NCBI GenBank assembly: GCA_026745465.1
Contig: JACYXH010000741.1
Location: 81,001-145,000 of the forward strand
DNA from: Lota lota
Taxonomy: Eukaryota > Chordata > Actinopteri > Gadiformes > Lotidae
Length of the DNA: 64,000 bases
Reading direction: 5' to 3'
In this document: piece by piece, positions 24,286 through 34,400 of the stretch
How positions within the stretch are numbered: position 1 is the first letter of the stretch
How the letters are laid out: every line of letters starts with the position of its first letter
Notes under the pieces: model-generated
Database searches by the model: none
Told to the model about the DNA's origin: nothing
What the model saw: the letters and a program-made list of their open reading frames with translations, nothing else
Translations under genes and position numbers: made by a program

Positions 24286-24572
24286 CCTACAGGTACAGGT
24301 ACCTGGTTATACACCTGCCTACAGGTACCTGGTGGTACACCTGCCTACAGGTACAGGTACCTGGTGGTACACCTACCTACAGGTACAGGTACCTGGTGGT
24401 ACACCTACCTACAGGTACAGGTACCTGGTGGTACACCTGCCTACAGGTACCTGGTGGTACACCTGCCTACAGGTACAGGTACCTGGTGGTACACCTGCCT
24501 ACAGGTACAGGTACCTGGTGGTACACCTGCCTACAGGTACAGGTACCTGGTGGTACACCTGCCTACAGGTAG
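24286..24572 (+). repeat. Minisatellite with GGTACC-rich 26-32-bp units
   Basis: About nine copies of ACAGGTACCTGGTGGTACA plus CCTGCCT, with an extra ACAGGT in the longer units. It is open in all three plus frames but is not coding. Confidence 0.9.
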
Positions 24573-24883
24573 GCTGCAGAAGGTTCTGCCACGGAAGCCA
24601 CAACTATTCTGTCCTTCATATCAAATATGTTTCCTCACATAATGAATGAAAGTTAGGACTACAGATTGAACTGTAAAAATGTTTTATTTAACACACAAAC
24701 AAGTAAATATTGTATCTTTTAAAAAACTATATACATTTTATTCGCATGAACATAATTCACCCATTAAGAATGTAAGAGCCGAATAAGGACTAAAGTCACG
24801 TAAAGTCACCTAGGTGGAGTATGGCAGCCACCTAGGTGGCGTGTAGCAGTGGACTTTGCTACAATCATATTATGAAAAACAGG
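24573..24883. other. Intergenic AT-rich stretch
   Basis: Nothing recognisable apart from a short direct repeat CACCTAGGTGG(A/C)GT at about 24,808 and 24,830. Confidence 0.4.
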
Positions 24884-24988
24884 TTATTGCTTACGGAAGC
24901 CATCATCGAAGTCAGCATCTTCTCCTTGCACCATTGAGTCCAGCAACTTCTGCGCGGGGGGTTCCTGTTGGTTCTGATCCTTGAAGCA
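24884..24988 (-). CDS. Candidate 3'-terminal exon, unrecognised gene
   Basis: On the minus strand, ATTTTATCAG at 24998-24989 is a good acceptor and 34 codons follow to a TAA at 24886-24884. The peptide is hydrophilic and acidic: KDQNQQEPPAQKLLDS and GEDADFDDGFRKQ. I do not recognise the family. It could be the end of a small protein whose earlier exons lie toward 30.6 kb, or chance. Confidence 0.3.
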   Translation of the reverse strand, partial: CFKDQNQQEPPAQKLLDSMVQGEDADFDDGFRKQ

Positions 24989-25044
24989 CTGATAAAATAA
25001 AAATACAAATCGTCAGGGAGACTCCGATGACAACCAATAGTAAA

Positions 25045-25559
25045 TGTAACTGCCTCTGTCACGTTGGTTTGTTTTAGGTATTTGCACCTTTTTATTATTT
25101 AATTTATTTTGAATTATACGTTACAACAAGACGGAACTAATTCTTGGTTCCGCTCGAGTGTTGTCACCCGGGCGCTTTTTAGCGACCCTAAGGGAAACTT
25201 GACCGCATGAGCGAATTTTTCCACTGTTAGCGTGTTCAAGTACGTACTTATCGAAGAAGATAAAGGACATTAAAAGGATGTTTAGCACCTCTGGGACAAG
25301 CCGCAATGAGGTTCGTTAACTAGTTACTTTGCCGAGAGTGTTTGTGTTTACATGCGTTATTTTTGGTGTGAAATATGCATGTAGTGTCTTGTTGTGTAAG
25401 TTGATTGTAGCGCCGAATGTGTGACACATGCACACGGCGTTATTTTTGTTAATGTATTTTTTCTTTTTCTTTAACCCAGTTCTCACGGGTTGAACAGCAA
25501 TAAAACCCTGTATATAAATCAAGATCTCATGCCTCATGCCTTTCACCGGAGGAGCTACA
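25045..25559 (+). repeat. BEL/Pao 5' LTR
   Basis: 515 bp with TGT...ACA ends. It includes an AATAAA signal at about 25,499 and a TATATAAA box shortly after. Confidence 0.92.
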
Positions 25560-25984
25560 GTGAGAACTCATCTGCTCTGCATGAGTAGACGAGGAAGACA
25601 GTACCAAAGAGCCGTGATCCATGGACAAGAAGGGACATCTCTACATCCAAGAGTGGCATCTACAGAAGAATCCAGGCCCCTTACCATGAATCCAGCTGAT
25701 GCAAAGAAGCTTAAACTATTTCCCACAAGAGACTGACACATTTTTGCCTTCATTTTCATACGGTATAGTTGTGTGTATGTTTAAGTGTTAACTAAGCTAC
25801 AACCAAGAGACTGAATTTTGCATTTCATAGAACAACGTGATATTGATTGTGTGAAGGAGAAGTGAATATGTTCTAAAAAATATTAGTGGTAAAAATTGTA
25901 TAAATGTGAATAGCTAATGGGAGCTGAATCACTTAGCTACAGGCCAAATTAGATTTAACCCAAATTTAAGTACACCAAGTAACA

Positions 25985-26891
25985 ATGTCAGATTCTAGTG
26001 TTACCTCTGAGAGACAGCAGGTTAATGTAGGTGAAAGTATAGAGCAGCAGTGTATAGACATGCAACCACAGGCTACTGAAGGCACAAGAGCTAATGTCCA
26101 CACTTCCTCACAAGAACCACGAAGAAGCCAAAGAGACCGAAAGTTAACGGAAAAAGGCCAAGAACTGAACAATGAGCAAATAAGAAGATTTGCTCACTGT
26201 TTCGCTGTGAGTTATGAGGAGTGGAAGGCTATTGCTAAAGACGCCAAGAAAGCTTTGAGTGGACAATGCTCAAACAACCTGCTACATGAACACATAAGCA
26301 AAATAAGTGCTTCCTCAGAGAATCTGAACATTGCTTATGATGAGTCGCATAGACAACCTTGACCATGACACACGTCGCAGAATTGACACCTGTGATGCAG
26401 TAACCAGGAAGATCATCCAAACTGCAAAAGATCGTTTGGAGACAGCAGATAACGGTGGAGGAGATGAACAACGAAGCAACAGGGCGACATCGTCTATATT
26501 AAAGTCTGTAGCCTTAGACAAGTTAAGTATCAAATCCCAATGCACTAAGTCCCCTCATGCTCAAAGCAGCTCCAGACATTCAAGTCGGATTTCTGTTAGC
26601 AGACAAGAGGCCGCTGCTGAAGTTGCTGCCAATGAAGCTACTCTAGAAGTACTACAAGAACAAGAGTGTTGCATTGAGGAATTGGAAAGGCTTGAAGCTG
26701 AAGCTGCAGAGAGACAAAAAGTGCTAGATGCAAAGCGGAGACAACTGGAGCGACTAGAGACAGTTAAAAAGTTAAAGGCTGCTAAGGCACGTCTGCGAGT
26801 GTACGATCAGAGTGAGTGCTCAGATAAAGAAATAAGCAGTCTACTCCATCAAAGTGTCTGTATGAAGGAAAAGGAAGAAGTTAAAACATGA
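25985..26891 (+). pseudogene. BEL/Pao gag-like region (frame-broken)
   Basis: An ORF from 25985 to 26362 and an overlapping one in the next frame to 26891 together look like a BEL gag. They show a basic N-terminus (SQRDRKLTEKGQE), DHDTRRRIDTCDAVT, and a long charged helical segment (EELERLEAEAAERQK, RRQLERLETVKK). The frame changes at about 26,335-26,365. The element is reported as broken. Confidence 0.75.
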
Positions 26892-26901
26892 AAATAATCT
26901 G

Positions 26902-27679
26902 TTGCAGCACCATTCTTCACCACAAGACTGGGCACATTCAAAGCAGGATGACAGCACAGCAGCTCTTGTTAGAGCACTTGCAGAGTCCATCAGTGCAAGT
27001 CGTCTTCCTATACCTGAACCAACAATATTCAATGGCAACCCATGTCTTGAGTTTGGAGATGCCTTTGGAATAAGCCATCAAGTCATTGTGAAGCAAGTGA
27101 CATCGGTTCTTCCAAATCTCCCAAACGAAGTGCACTATGTCCGTAGAACACAGATCAAAGAAGCAGTCCTTCCAACAGACGTCATCAAGGTGTTGGAATC
27201 TGACTTTGTAGAAAGAGCTTCAGAAGACAACCCAGCTGACCATGCCTCAAGGGGTGTCACAGCAGAACAACTCACAGCTTCTAAACTGGTTCCCAGGTCC
27301 AGACCTTCTTTGGCATAAAGAGCTACCAACTGGAGTTGTCATGGTGGGAGAGATCGAGAGCAGTGACCCAGAGGTCAAGAAAGCTCAGGTTCATGACACT
27401 CAGGCAGAAGAAGCAAAAACAATTTTAGATCGTCTACACAAGTTCTCAGACTGGGCAAGAATGGTGAAGGCTGTTGCCAGACTCCAGCGCCGTGCTAAGG
27501 AACTCAAAGGTCTTAAGCCAAAGTCCTGTGAGTCCTCGAACCTGGAGGAAAGGAAAGAGGCGGAGCTGACCATAATCAAGATGGTCCAGGAAGCAACCCT
27601 CTCTCAAGAAATTCAACGCCTTAGACATTACAAGGAGAAAAAGGTCAAAGACAAGCCAGGCGCGGAGTTCAACTCTTAA
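26902..27679 (+). pseudogene. BEL/Pao gag-pol remnant pieces
   Basis: One ORF (26902-27318) passes directly from a gag motif (SRLPIPEPTIFNGNP) to pol-like VIKVLESDFVERA and then DNPADHASRG. A second (27242-27679) continues with NWFPGPDLLW. The abrupt joins show internal deletions rather than point decay. No RT YxDD motif remains. Confidence 0.7.
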
Positions 27680-27987
27680 CCAACAACTTTTGGATACGAT
27701 GGAAAAAGGAATATCTCCTGAATCTCCAACACAGACAGAAGTGGACCAAAGATCGCAGAAATGCTAAGGTCGGTGACATTGTTCTGTTACAAGATGCTGC
27801 CGCACCACGAAACCAATGGAAGCTAGCAAGAGTCATCGAGGTGTATCCTGGAAGTGATGAAAGAGTGAGGAGACTCAAGTTACTAATCAGTGACTCCTCC
27901 CTGGATGGAAGAGGAAGGCGTACAGCCAAACCTGTTTACCTGGAGAGACCCATTCAGAAAACAGTTACATTGCTAGAAGCAGACTGA
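27679..27987 (+). pseudogene. BEL/Pao DUF5641-like C-terminal domain
   Basis: The reading frame from about 27,685 gives WIRWKKEYLLNLQ, GDIVLLQD and WKLARVIEVYPGSD and ends at TGA 27985-27987. This is the pattern of the domain that follows the integrase core in BEL/Pao elements. Confidence 0.7.
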
Positions 27988-28102
27988 TGGTTCTATCATA
28001 CACTCACAAAGTTTATTAGTTGTTTATTAGGACAGAGTTTCATTTAATTCAGGCAGTAGGTTTGCCTCCGAGTTTAAGAAATCACTCGTGATTTGGTGGG
28101 AG

Positions 28103-28619
28103 TGTAACTGCCTCTGTCACGTTGGTTTGTTTTAGGTATTTGCACTTTTTATTATTTAATTTATTTTGAATTGTACGTTACAACAAGACGGAACTAATTC
28201 TTGGTTCCGCTCGAGTGTTGTCACCCGGGCGCTTTTAGCGACCCTAAGGGAAACTTGACCGCATGAGCGAATTTTTTCCACTGTTAGCGTGTTCAAGTAC
28301 GTACTTATCGAAGAAGATAAAGGACATTAAAAGGATGTTTAGCACCTCTGGGACAAGCCGCAATGAGGTTCGTTAACTAGTTACTACTTTGCCGAGAGTG
28401 TTTGTGTTTACATGCGTTATTTTTGGTGTGAAATATGCATGTAGTGTCTTGTTGTGTAAGTTGATTGTAGCGCCGAATGTGTGACACATGCACACGGCGT
28501 TATTTTTGTTAATGTATTTTTTCTTTTTCTTTAACCCAGTTCTCACGGGTTGAACAGCAATAAAACCCTGTATATAAATCAAGATCTCATGCCTCATGCC
28601 TTTCACCGGAGGAGCTACA
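28103..28619 (+). repeat. BEL/Pao 3' LTR
   Basis: 517 bp, preceded by a short purine-rich tract (GGTGGGAG) and followed by the GTAAA duplication. Confidence 0.92.
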
Positions 28620-28668
28620 GTAAAGATTAGATGAAGTCATTAACAGTGCAGGATGGTGAATGCCTTAC

Positions 28669-28760
28669 CAGCAGGTAGTACACACTCCTCAATGATGAAG
28701 ACTTCCTCTGTGGTGGTCTCCAGCCACTCCACGACCTCCTCTCTGTCCAACATGAGTAGT
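28669..28760 (-). CDS. Candidate internal exon, unrecognised gene
   Basis: The acceptor TGTCTACAACCAG and donor CTG|GTAAGG bound 92 bp on the minus strand. One frame gives LDREEVVEWLETTTEE followed by VFIIEECVLP, which looks protein-like. However, that frame does not join in phase with the candidate exon at 24,988-24,884, so either an exon is missing or one of the two calls is wrong. The BEL/Pao insertion lies between them. Confidence 0.3.
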
Positions 28761-29256
28761 CTGGTTGTAGACAAACCAAAAAACGTATATGCCCCTTTTT
28801 CTTATTATTGTGAATGTGGGTGAACAGACGTCCCCATTTCTGGTGGCCTGTCCCCCAGTAATGACCCCGTTTTAAACAGAAAAACATTCCAACAATATAG
28901 ATATATTCCATGATATTGATCGTTTTATTTTTTTAATGTCAAAGGCTCTAGGATGCATAATAAGTAGGACAGCTTTGGTAATTTGTCTCATGTCTATCAG
29001 ACAGGCTGAGACCTCGCTACGAGGGTCTATGGATTTGATCCCATAAGCAGACCGGTCATAAACAATATCAATAATTGTATTGATATTTTACATAATATAT
29101 TACATTATTATACATATTACATTATATACAATGATAACTTATTTGAGTAGCCCACTTTTGATTTGTTTTTCACTGGGGTGCCAAAGCTTAAACCCCATCA
29201 TAGTAAACCATTAGGCATGTAGGCCTACCTCCCAACCTTTTCACAGTACCGTTACT
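28761..29256. other. Intergenic or intronic stretch, nothing recognised
   Basis: AT-rich sequence with TTACATTATATACA-type repeats near 29,095-29,130. No coding signal. Confidence 0.4.
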
Positions 29257-29767
29257 TGTGGTGGGAAAATGACGCAAGGCCCATCCTGAGGTCAGCTTGC
29301 TAAAACTAATTAGTTTTGATGTGCACACTATAATGGCCTATCTGTCTTTTCAACTTTCTACCTCCCCACAGCTGTCTGTTTATCCTGTATTCCTGCATGG
29401 TGCTCTGTTCCCATATGAGAAACTCCTGAGCAAGCTCCCTTTTCCAAAACAATGTATCTGTGCCTGGCCTTGACTGTATGCTCTCTCCCCAAACCAGGTG
29501 TCCGGTTTTAATTGGGCATCGAATCTGTTATAGACAGTCAAATTGCGCCATCTAGTGTCATTTCTGAGATGCTGCTTTCCCGACTTTATAAAAAGGCTTC
29601 CCTCCTGTCTTCGGGGCGCATTTTCTCGAGAACTCTGCTCTGCGTGGAGTTGCCTTTGAAACGGTGTCTTTTATGTGCTGCAGCATATGAAATAAATCAA
29701 CTACGGATATCCATTTTGTCTTAGCCTTTAATCGATCCAGCCACCAGTCATCCAATTTTCCACAACA
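29257..29767 (+). mobile_element. Solo LTR, family A (copy 2)
   Basis: 511 bp from TGTGGTGGGAAAATG to CCACAACA. It shows a TATA box (CTTTATAAAAAGG at about 29,584) and AATAAA at about 29,690, as expected for an LTR. It is colinear with the copy at 60,190-60,711. No internal domain is attached and no target duplication is evident. Confidence 0.8.
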
Positions 29768-30640
29768 AATCTCAAAGATTTCCGTTCCGTTCTCTGTGGC
29801 GAGAACCCCCCCCCCCCCCCCCCCCCCCCCATCATCATTCGGAGATAGATTGTGATAAAATACATTTATTTACATGAAAATGGTCGACATTACCACTTTA
29901 ACTAGGTGAAGAGATGTAACGTTATTGCGTCTGATAGTTTAACGTTAATGGTAAGCATAACGTTTCTACACATTACAGGAATTCACTAACGTTACCTCTG
30001 GGAATCTTTGAAGCCATTTCGGTTACTGAAATATGAAATATGGAAATATGAAATATAGAAAAAGACAATTAAATAAATGTAACATGTTGCTTGACATTTG
30101 GCGTCATTATTTTGCAACGATATGTATTATTGGAATTTAAACTCGGTGAAGAGATGAATAGCATCTCTATTGAGTTCGCTAGCTGCCTGAATTATGTTGT
30201 GCATTTCTGTCCTCAGTTGAGCTCGAACTTAACTCATTTTACAGATGTAACTTTATCAACATCCGTAGCAACGTAAATCGTAGCATTAAATAACTACATG
30301 AATATGCTTACCGCAGATACACTGTGAGCAAAATTATAACAAATCCTTACCTCTTTATTCTCTAATGCTAAGAAATGAGCTTCCAATTTGAAAAATACCC
30401 CCCTTATTCGGTCATATCCTGTTTGCCAAGAGCTTCCTGTATTCAAAACGTCAATTATTGTATAATTTCGTATTCAACCTAAATCCTTCGTATGAATTAG
30501 ATTGAGAATATATACCGTTTTATTATCATGCACAGTTGAAAAGGGTTTTACAGCCTCCAACGCGAGTAATCGAGAACATTTAAATGCATCCATGTTCAAC
30601 TGCGCATGTGTAAAGGTGGGCTTTTCAAAAACGTCCCCGT
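29768..30640. other. Sequence upstream of knl1
   Basis: It contains a C run of about 22 bases at 29,808-29,830 and is otherwise AT-rich. A 65-codon minus-strand ORF at 30,671-30,474 has no recognised similarity and overlaps the probable knl1 promoter. Confidence 0.4.
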
Positions 30641-30730
30641 CAATGTTGTTCGGTTCAGCCTGAAGAGTCATTGTGTTAAGACAAAGCGCACCTTTCTTTC
30701 CGACGCGTTGGACTTTTTAACATATGCAAG
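30641..30730 (+). promoter_or_regulatory. Probable knl1 promoter and non-coding exon 1
   Basis: A locally GC-richer stretch (CTTTCCGACGCG) is followed by CATATGCAAG|GTATAG, a candidate donor at 30,730/30,731. The first coding exon begins with an acceptor immediately before the ATG, so an upstream non-coding exon must exist. The exact start site is inferred. Confidence 0.35.
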
Positions 30731-31434
30731 GTATAGTCATTATTTAGATTTTACTGGGGAAGTCAATGGCAGCTAGTTTTAGCACATAGCTGCTACGTGC
30801 TAAAGCTAAAGCTTTCCGCTTTAACACGCATACTAGTTAGCGGTAGCGGTATTTTACTCTACTGATTCACTGCCTAAACTACAAACATATTTATGCAACA
30901 GTATGGTCACTAGTATAACTAAACAATTACGTTTGAACGAATATTTGTCAAATATGAATGATGTTTGATTAAGTGGGTGAGTTGAAGTGATGCTTTGTTG
31001 ATGTGGCGTAATTTAATACATGCATTAAAGCATACATTTGAAACGGCATCATCATAACTTGTTATGGGTGTGAAACAAACACAAATCCGAGTTGGACACG
31101 TTTAGTTTGCATTAACGTTACTTTTTAAATTATAGTCGACGTAACCGGATTCAATGTTTTTCCCTTTCTCGATCTAGCTTTACAGTATATCGACATTTAT
31201 AAAATAGTTTTGTTCAAATGGGAATGGTTAAATGTTAGTTGTATCACCTCCTGTATGCATGATGGGTGGCTCGTGGGTGAGCTTATTATGTAATGGCTAT
31301 CAAAGATATAACATGATCTATATTTCAGAATGCTCCCATTCTTTGGGATCTTCAGGGTCTCTTCAGGGTCTTTGTTAACTTTGAATTGCAAATGACATTT
31401 CTGTAACCTTGATTTGTTTTTATTCCAATTGTAG

Positions 31435-34400
31435 ATGGAGCCGCTTGACCCTCCAAAGAATATGTGAGTGACTTGTTTGCATGATTAAAAATGTACTACC
31501 GATGTTATAGGGTGATCATTTTTACAGTGTCACCAACATAACTTATTTTTATGGAGTGAATTCCCTCGATCATTAGGATTTTGGTTTAAACTACAAAGAC
31601 TCAAACTATGTAATTAAGATGGCATTTGTAGTCATCAGTACACTGGCATTACATTTGTTTAATAATTTATGTTGCAGTGCAAATGTTGGAACCTCCAGGC
31701 CCCGCACTTCTTCGGTCAGTGAAACAGATTTAAAATGAACCGTTTCTTTGTTCCTACTTATTATTATTATTATTATTATTAATAGTAATGCGCCACGGTC
31801 TTACACTTGTGTAAGAGCCACATTTCCCGTCTGGGATTGATATTATGGCTCTTGGCTGACTCTGTTAATGGTAAAAATAACTGATTATTTAATCTGTTCA
31901 TTTTAATCTGTTGTAAGATTTTAAAAGCACCACGGACATCTGTCTATTTTGCTGACCAAGAGGATGTGGAAACTCCGGTAATGTAATCATTTATGTATCT
32001 GAAATGTCAACCAAACCATACAATTTCTTAATTTCTGAAATATAATTCTCACATGCTTGTTCTTTTTATGTTTCATCTTAATTATTTCATGAAGGGTAAA
32101 GTTGCCATGCCTGTGGAAAAGAGGAATTCAAAAAGAGTCAGTTTTGCACCTGCAATTGATGTTCTGCTATTTTCAATGTAAGATCCATTTGCTTTCACTC
32201 AAATATTTTGTTAATCACAGTGCTTTTTCATGTTTAATTTTCATCTTCTTTTATTAGGGATAAGATCAATGGCTTGCCGGTCCGAGGTCCTCTACAAGAC
32301 CAAAGTGGTAAGTATTTATTATGATTTATTTAGCATATTCCGGTTGAAGGGATCTTGTGTGTGTGTGTTTATATAATATATAGAGATAGATGACCATATC
32401 CTTGATGCACATTATACTAGCGGGAGCATGTTGAGCCATTTATGGCAGCACCATCAAAATGCAACTTTGGCCAGTGTGACGGGAGTGAAACCGGTGGGGG
32501 CTAAACCGAAACAGCAACTAACTAGCTAACTCTCTCTTTAATCTTCAACCAAATCAGGCCGATACAAGGGAATCACTAAAGGCTTGAAAGTGTTTGCTTG
32601 CTGTTTGGCTTGTTAGTGTTAGTAGCCATATTCTATAATTGAAGACACATGATTTAAATACATGGTTAAAGTTACGATGTATAGAAATTCATTTTTAAAG
32701 TAAAGATACACAATAGCAGCCTATAAATAGCGTACTGAATATACTGTTACAACATAACTTGAGCTGGACAAAATCATGTGAATGGCGGTTATGGATGGCA
32801 GTTATGTTTCACCGGATGGCGGTGAAACATAACTGATATAGTGTGCATTCACTCACCATCGCAACTGCATGGACGGCATAAGTTATGGGACAGCTAACTC
32901 ACATTATCACGTATACTCTTTTCATTTCATTTGGGCGGACATTCATGTTAGGGCATAGACAAGGAACAGAGCATTTGATGCTATCATTAGCCTACCCTAG
33001 GTTTATATAGGTAAAGAAATATAGAAAAATTAAATATCTCTACATTTATTATCGAACCTGCCCTGAGTTTAAAACAAATACATATAGTTGCCGGTCCGAA
33101 AACCGTGACCACAATAGCGTATAAGGAACTGTTACACCGTGTGTGTGTTTTCTTTTTTTTTGGGAGAGTGTTAGCTAAGATACATTTGTCATTGAGGCCT
33201 ACTGTTTGCTCTCTCCTATTGCAGAATACATGTAAAGAATGATTTAGACCATGAGCTGGGCTGTTATATCTTAATTGAACTTATTCCTTAATTTCGCCTA
33301 TCTTCTTTTCATAGCCGCAAATACTCCTGACAACAGGTAAGTTGACTTCTGCCTACTAAAGTACGTTTCAGATGTCACATCAACTGTTAACAAAACCATT
33401 CTATTGCATTAACACATTTTTGTGCTTTCTCCCATGTTATCCATTTAAAGAAACCCTATAGGTGTCATTGAAAAGGGGAAACAACCAATCACTGGTAGGT
33501 AGCCAAATTGAGTGAAATTGCTTTTACTTGCAATGATTAATACATCTTTGAAACAGTGCTGTTAATGTGGTGCTTTTCTCAATCCAAACGGTACATTTTA
33601 GACATGGAGAACTTGTTGTACGCTCCTTTGCAAACTTCTCAACAAAGAAAGGTGAGGTTTACATTTTTCAGTTTCTTTGTGATGTAATATCCACATTTCA
33701 CTACTCTTAATCCAAAGTATGAACAACATCTATGTATTACATGGATCTAATGTTGATTTTTCCCTCAGGAGGGATTTATGGTCTGCAATGATGCAGAAGA
33801 TCTCTATGGAGAGAAGACGATTATGTTGTCTGCTGATGATGCAGCTATGGATGTTACACAGAGTCACAGTGTGTTCATTAGAAAGGATTCAGACTTGCCC
33901 GATGAAGATGGTGAGATGCGCTCTACCTGTGCGAACATGGATTTCTTATTTTCCATGGACAGGGAGAAACCTGAGCCGTGCATTTTGCCTAAAATCACGT
34001 CCTCATCAGTGCACCGTATTGATCCTGAATTTGAAAAACGAGTCAGCTTATCTAAGACAACTGTGCCCAAGGACAACTCTATGCTGCACAACGTGGAACA
34101 AAATGCTCTAATGAGGCCTCATGACAAGAAAAATCAGGCAACAACCTTTATGACAACAAGGAGGGAGAATTTGCCACAGAAGACTGTAAAGATTGGGGAA
34201 TCTTCTAATAGAGGTGTAGTACCTTCAGAAGACACTCAAGAAAGGGAGATGACAGACGTCTTCACTGGACATATCGTGGAGAATGCGACAGCTGCCGACT
34301 CTCTTCAAGGTCTCTTTCCAACTCTGGATTTGTACCGGCGTTCTGAGCACAGGGAACCTGTGAAGCGGGATGGTCGACAACAGTGCTTTGAAGCTCTGAA

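Larger units (their letters stand above)
25040..28624 (+). mobile_element. BEL/Pao LTR retrotransposon, internally deleted
   Basis: LTRs at 25045-25559 and 28103-28619 begin TGTAACTGCC and end GAGCTACA. They differ at only about five places by eye, and the 5-bp duplication GTAAA flanks the element (25040-25044, 28620-28624). The internal region is only about 2.5 kb. It holds a BEL-type gag, then short abutted pieces from the end of RT/RNase H (DNPADHASRG) and the integrase side, then a DUF5641-type domain. Protease, the RT catalytic core and most of integrase are missing, so it is non-autonomous. Confidence 0.9.

Noticed and set aside
30474..30671. 65-codon minus-strand ORF upstream of knl1
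   Set aside because: No similarity, no splice partner in phase, and it overlaps the likely knl1 promoter.
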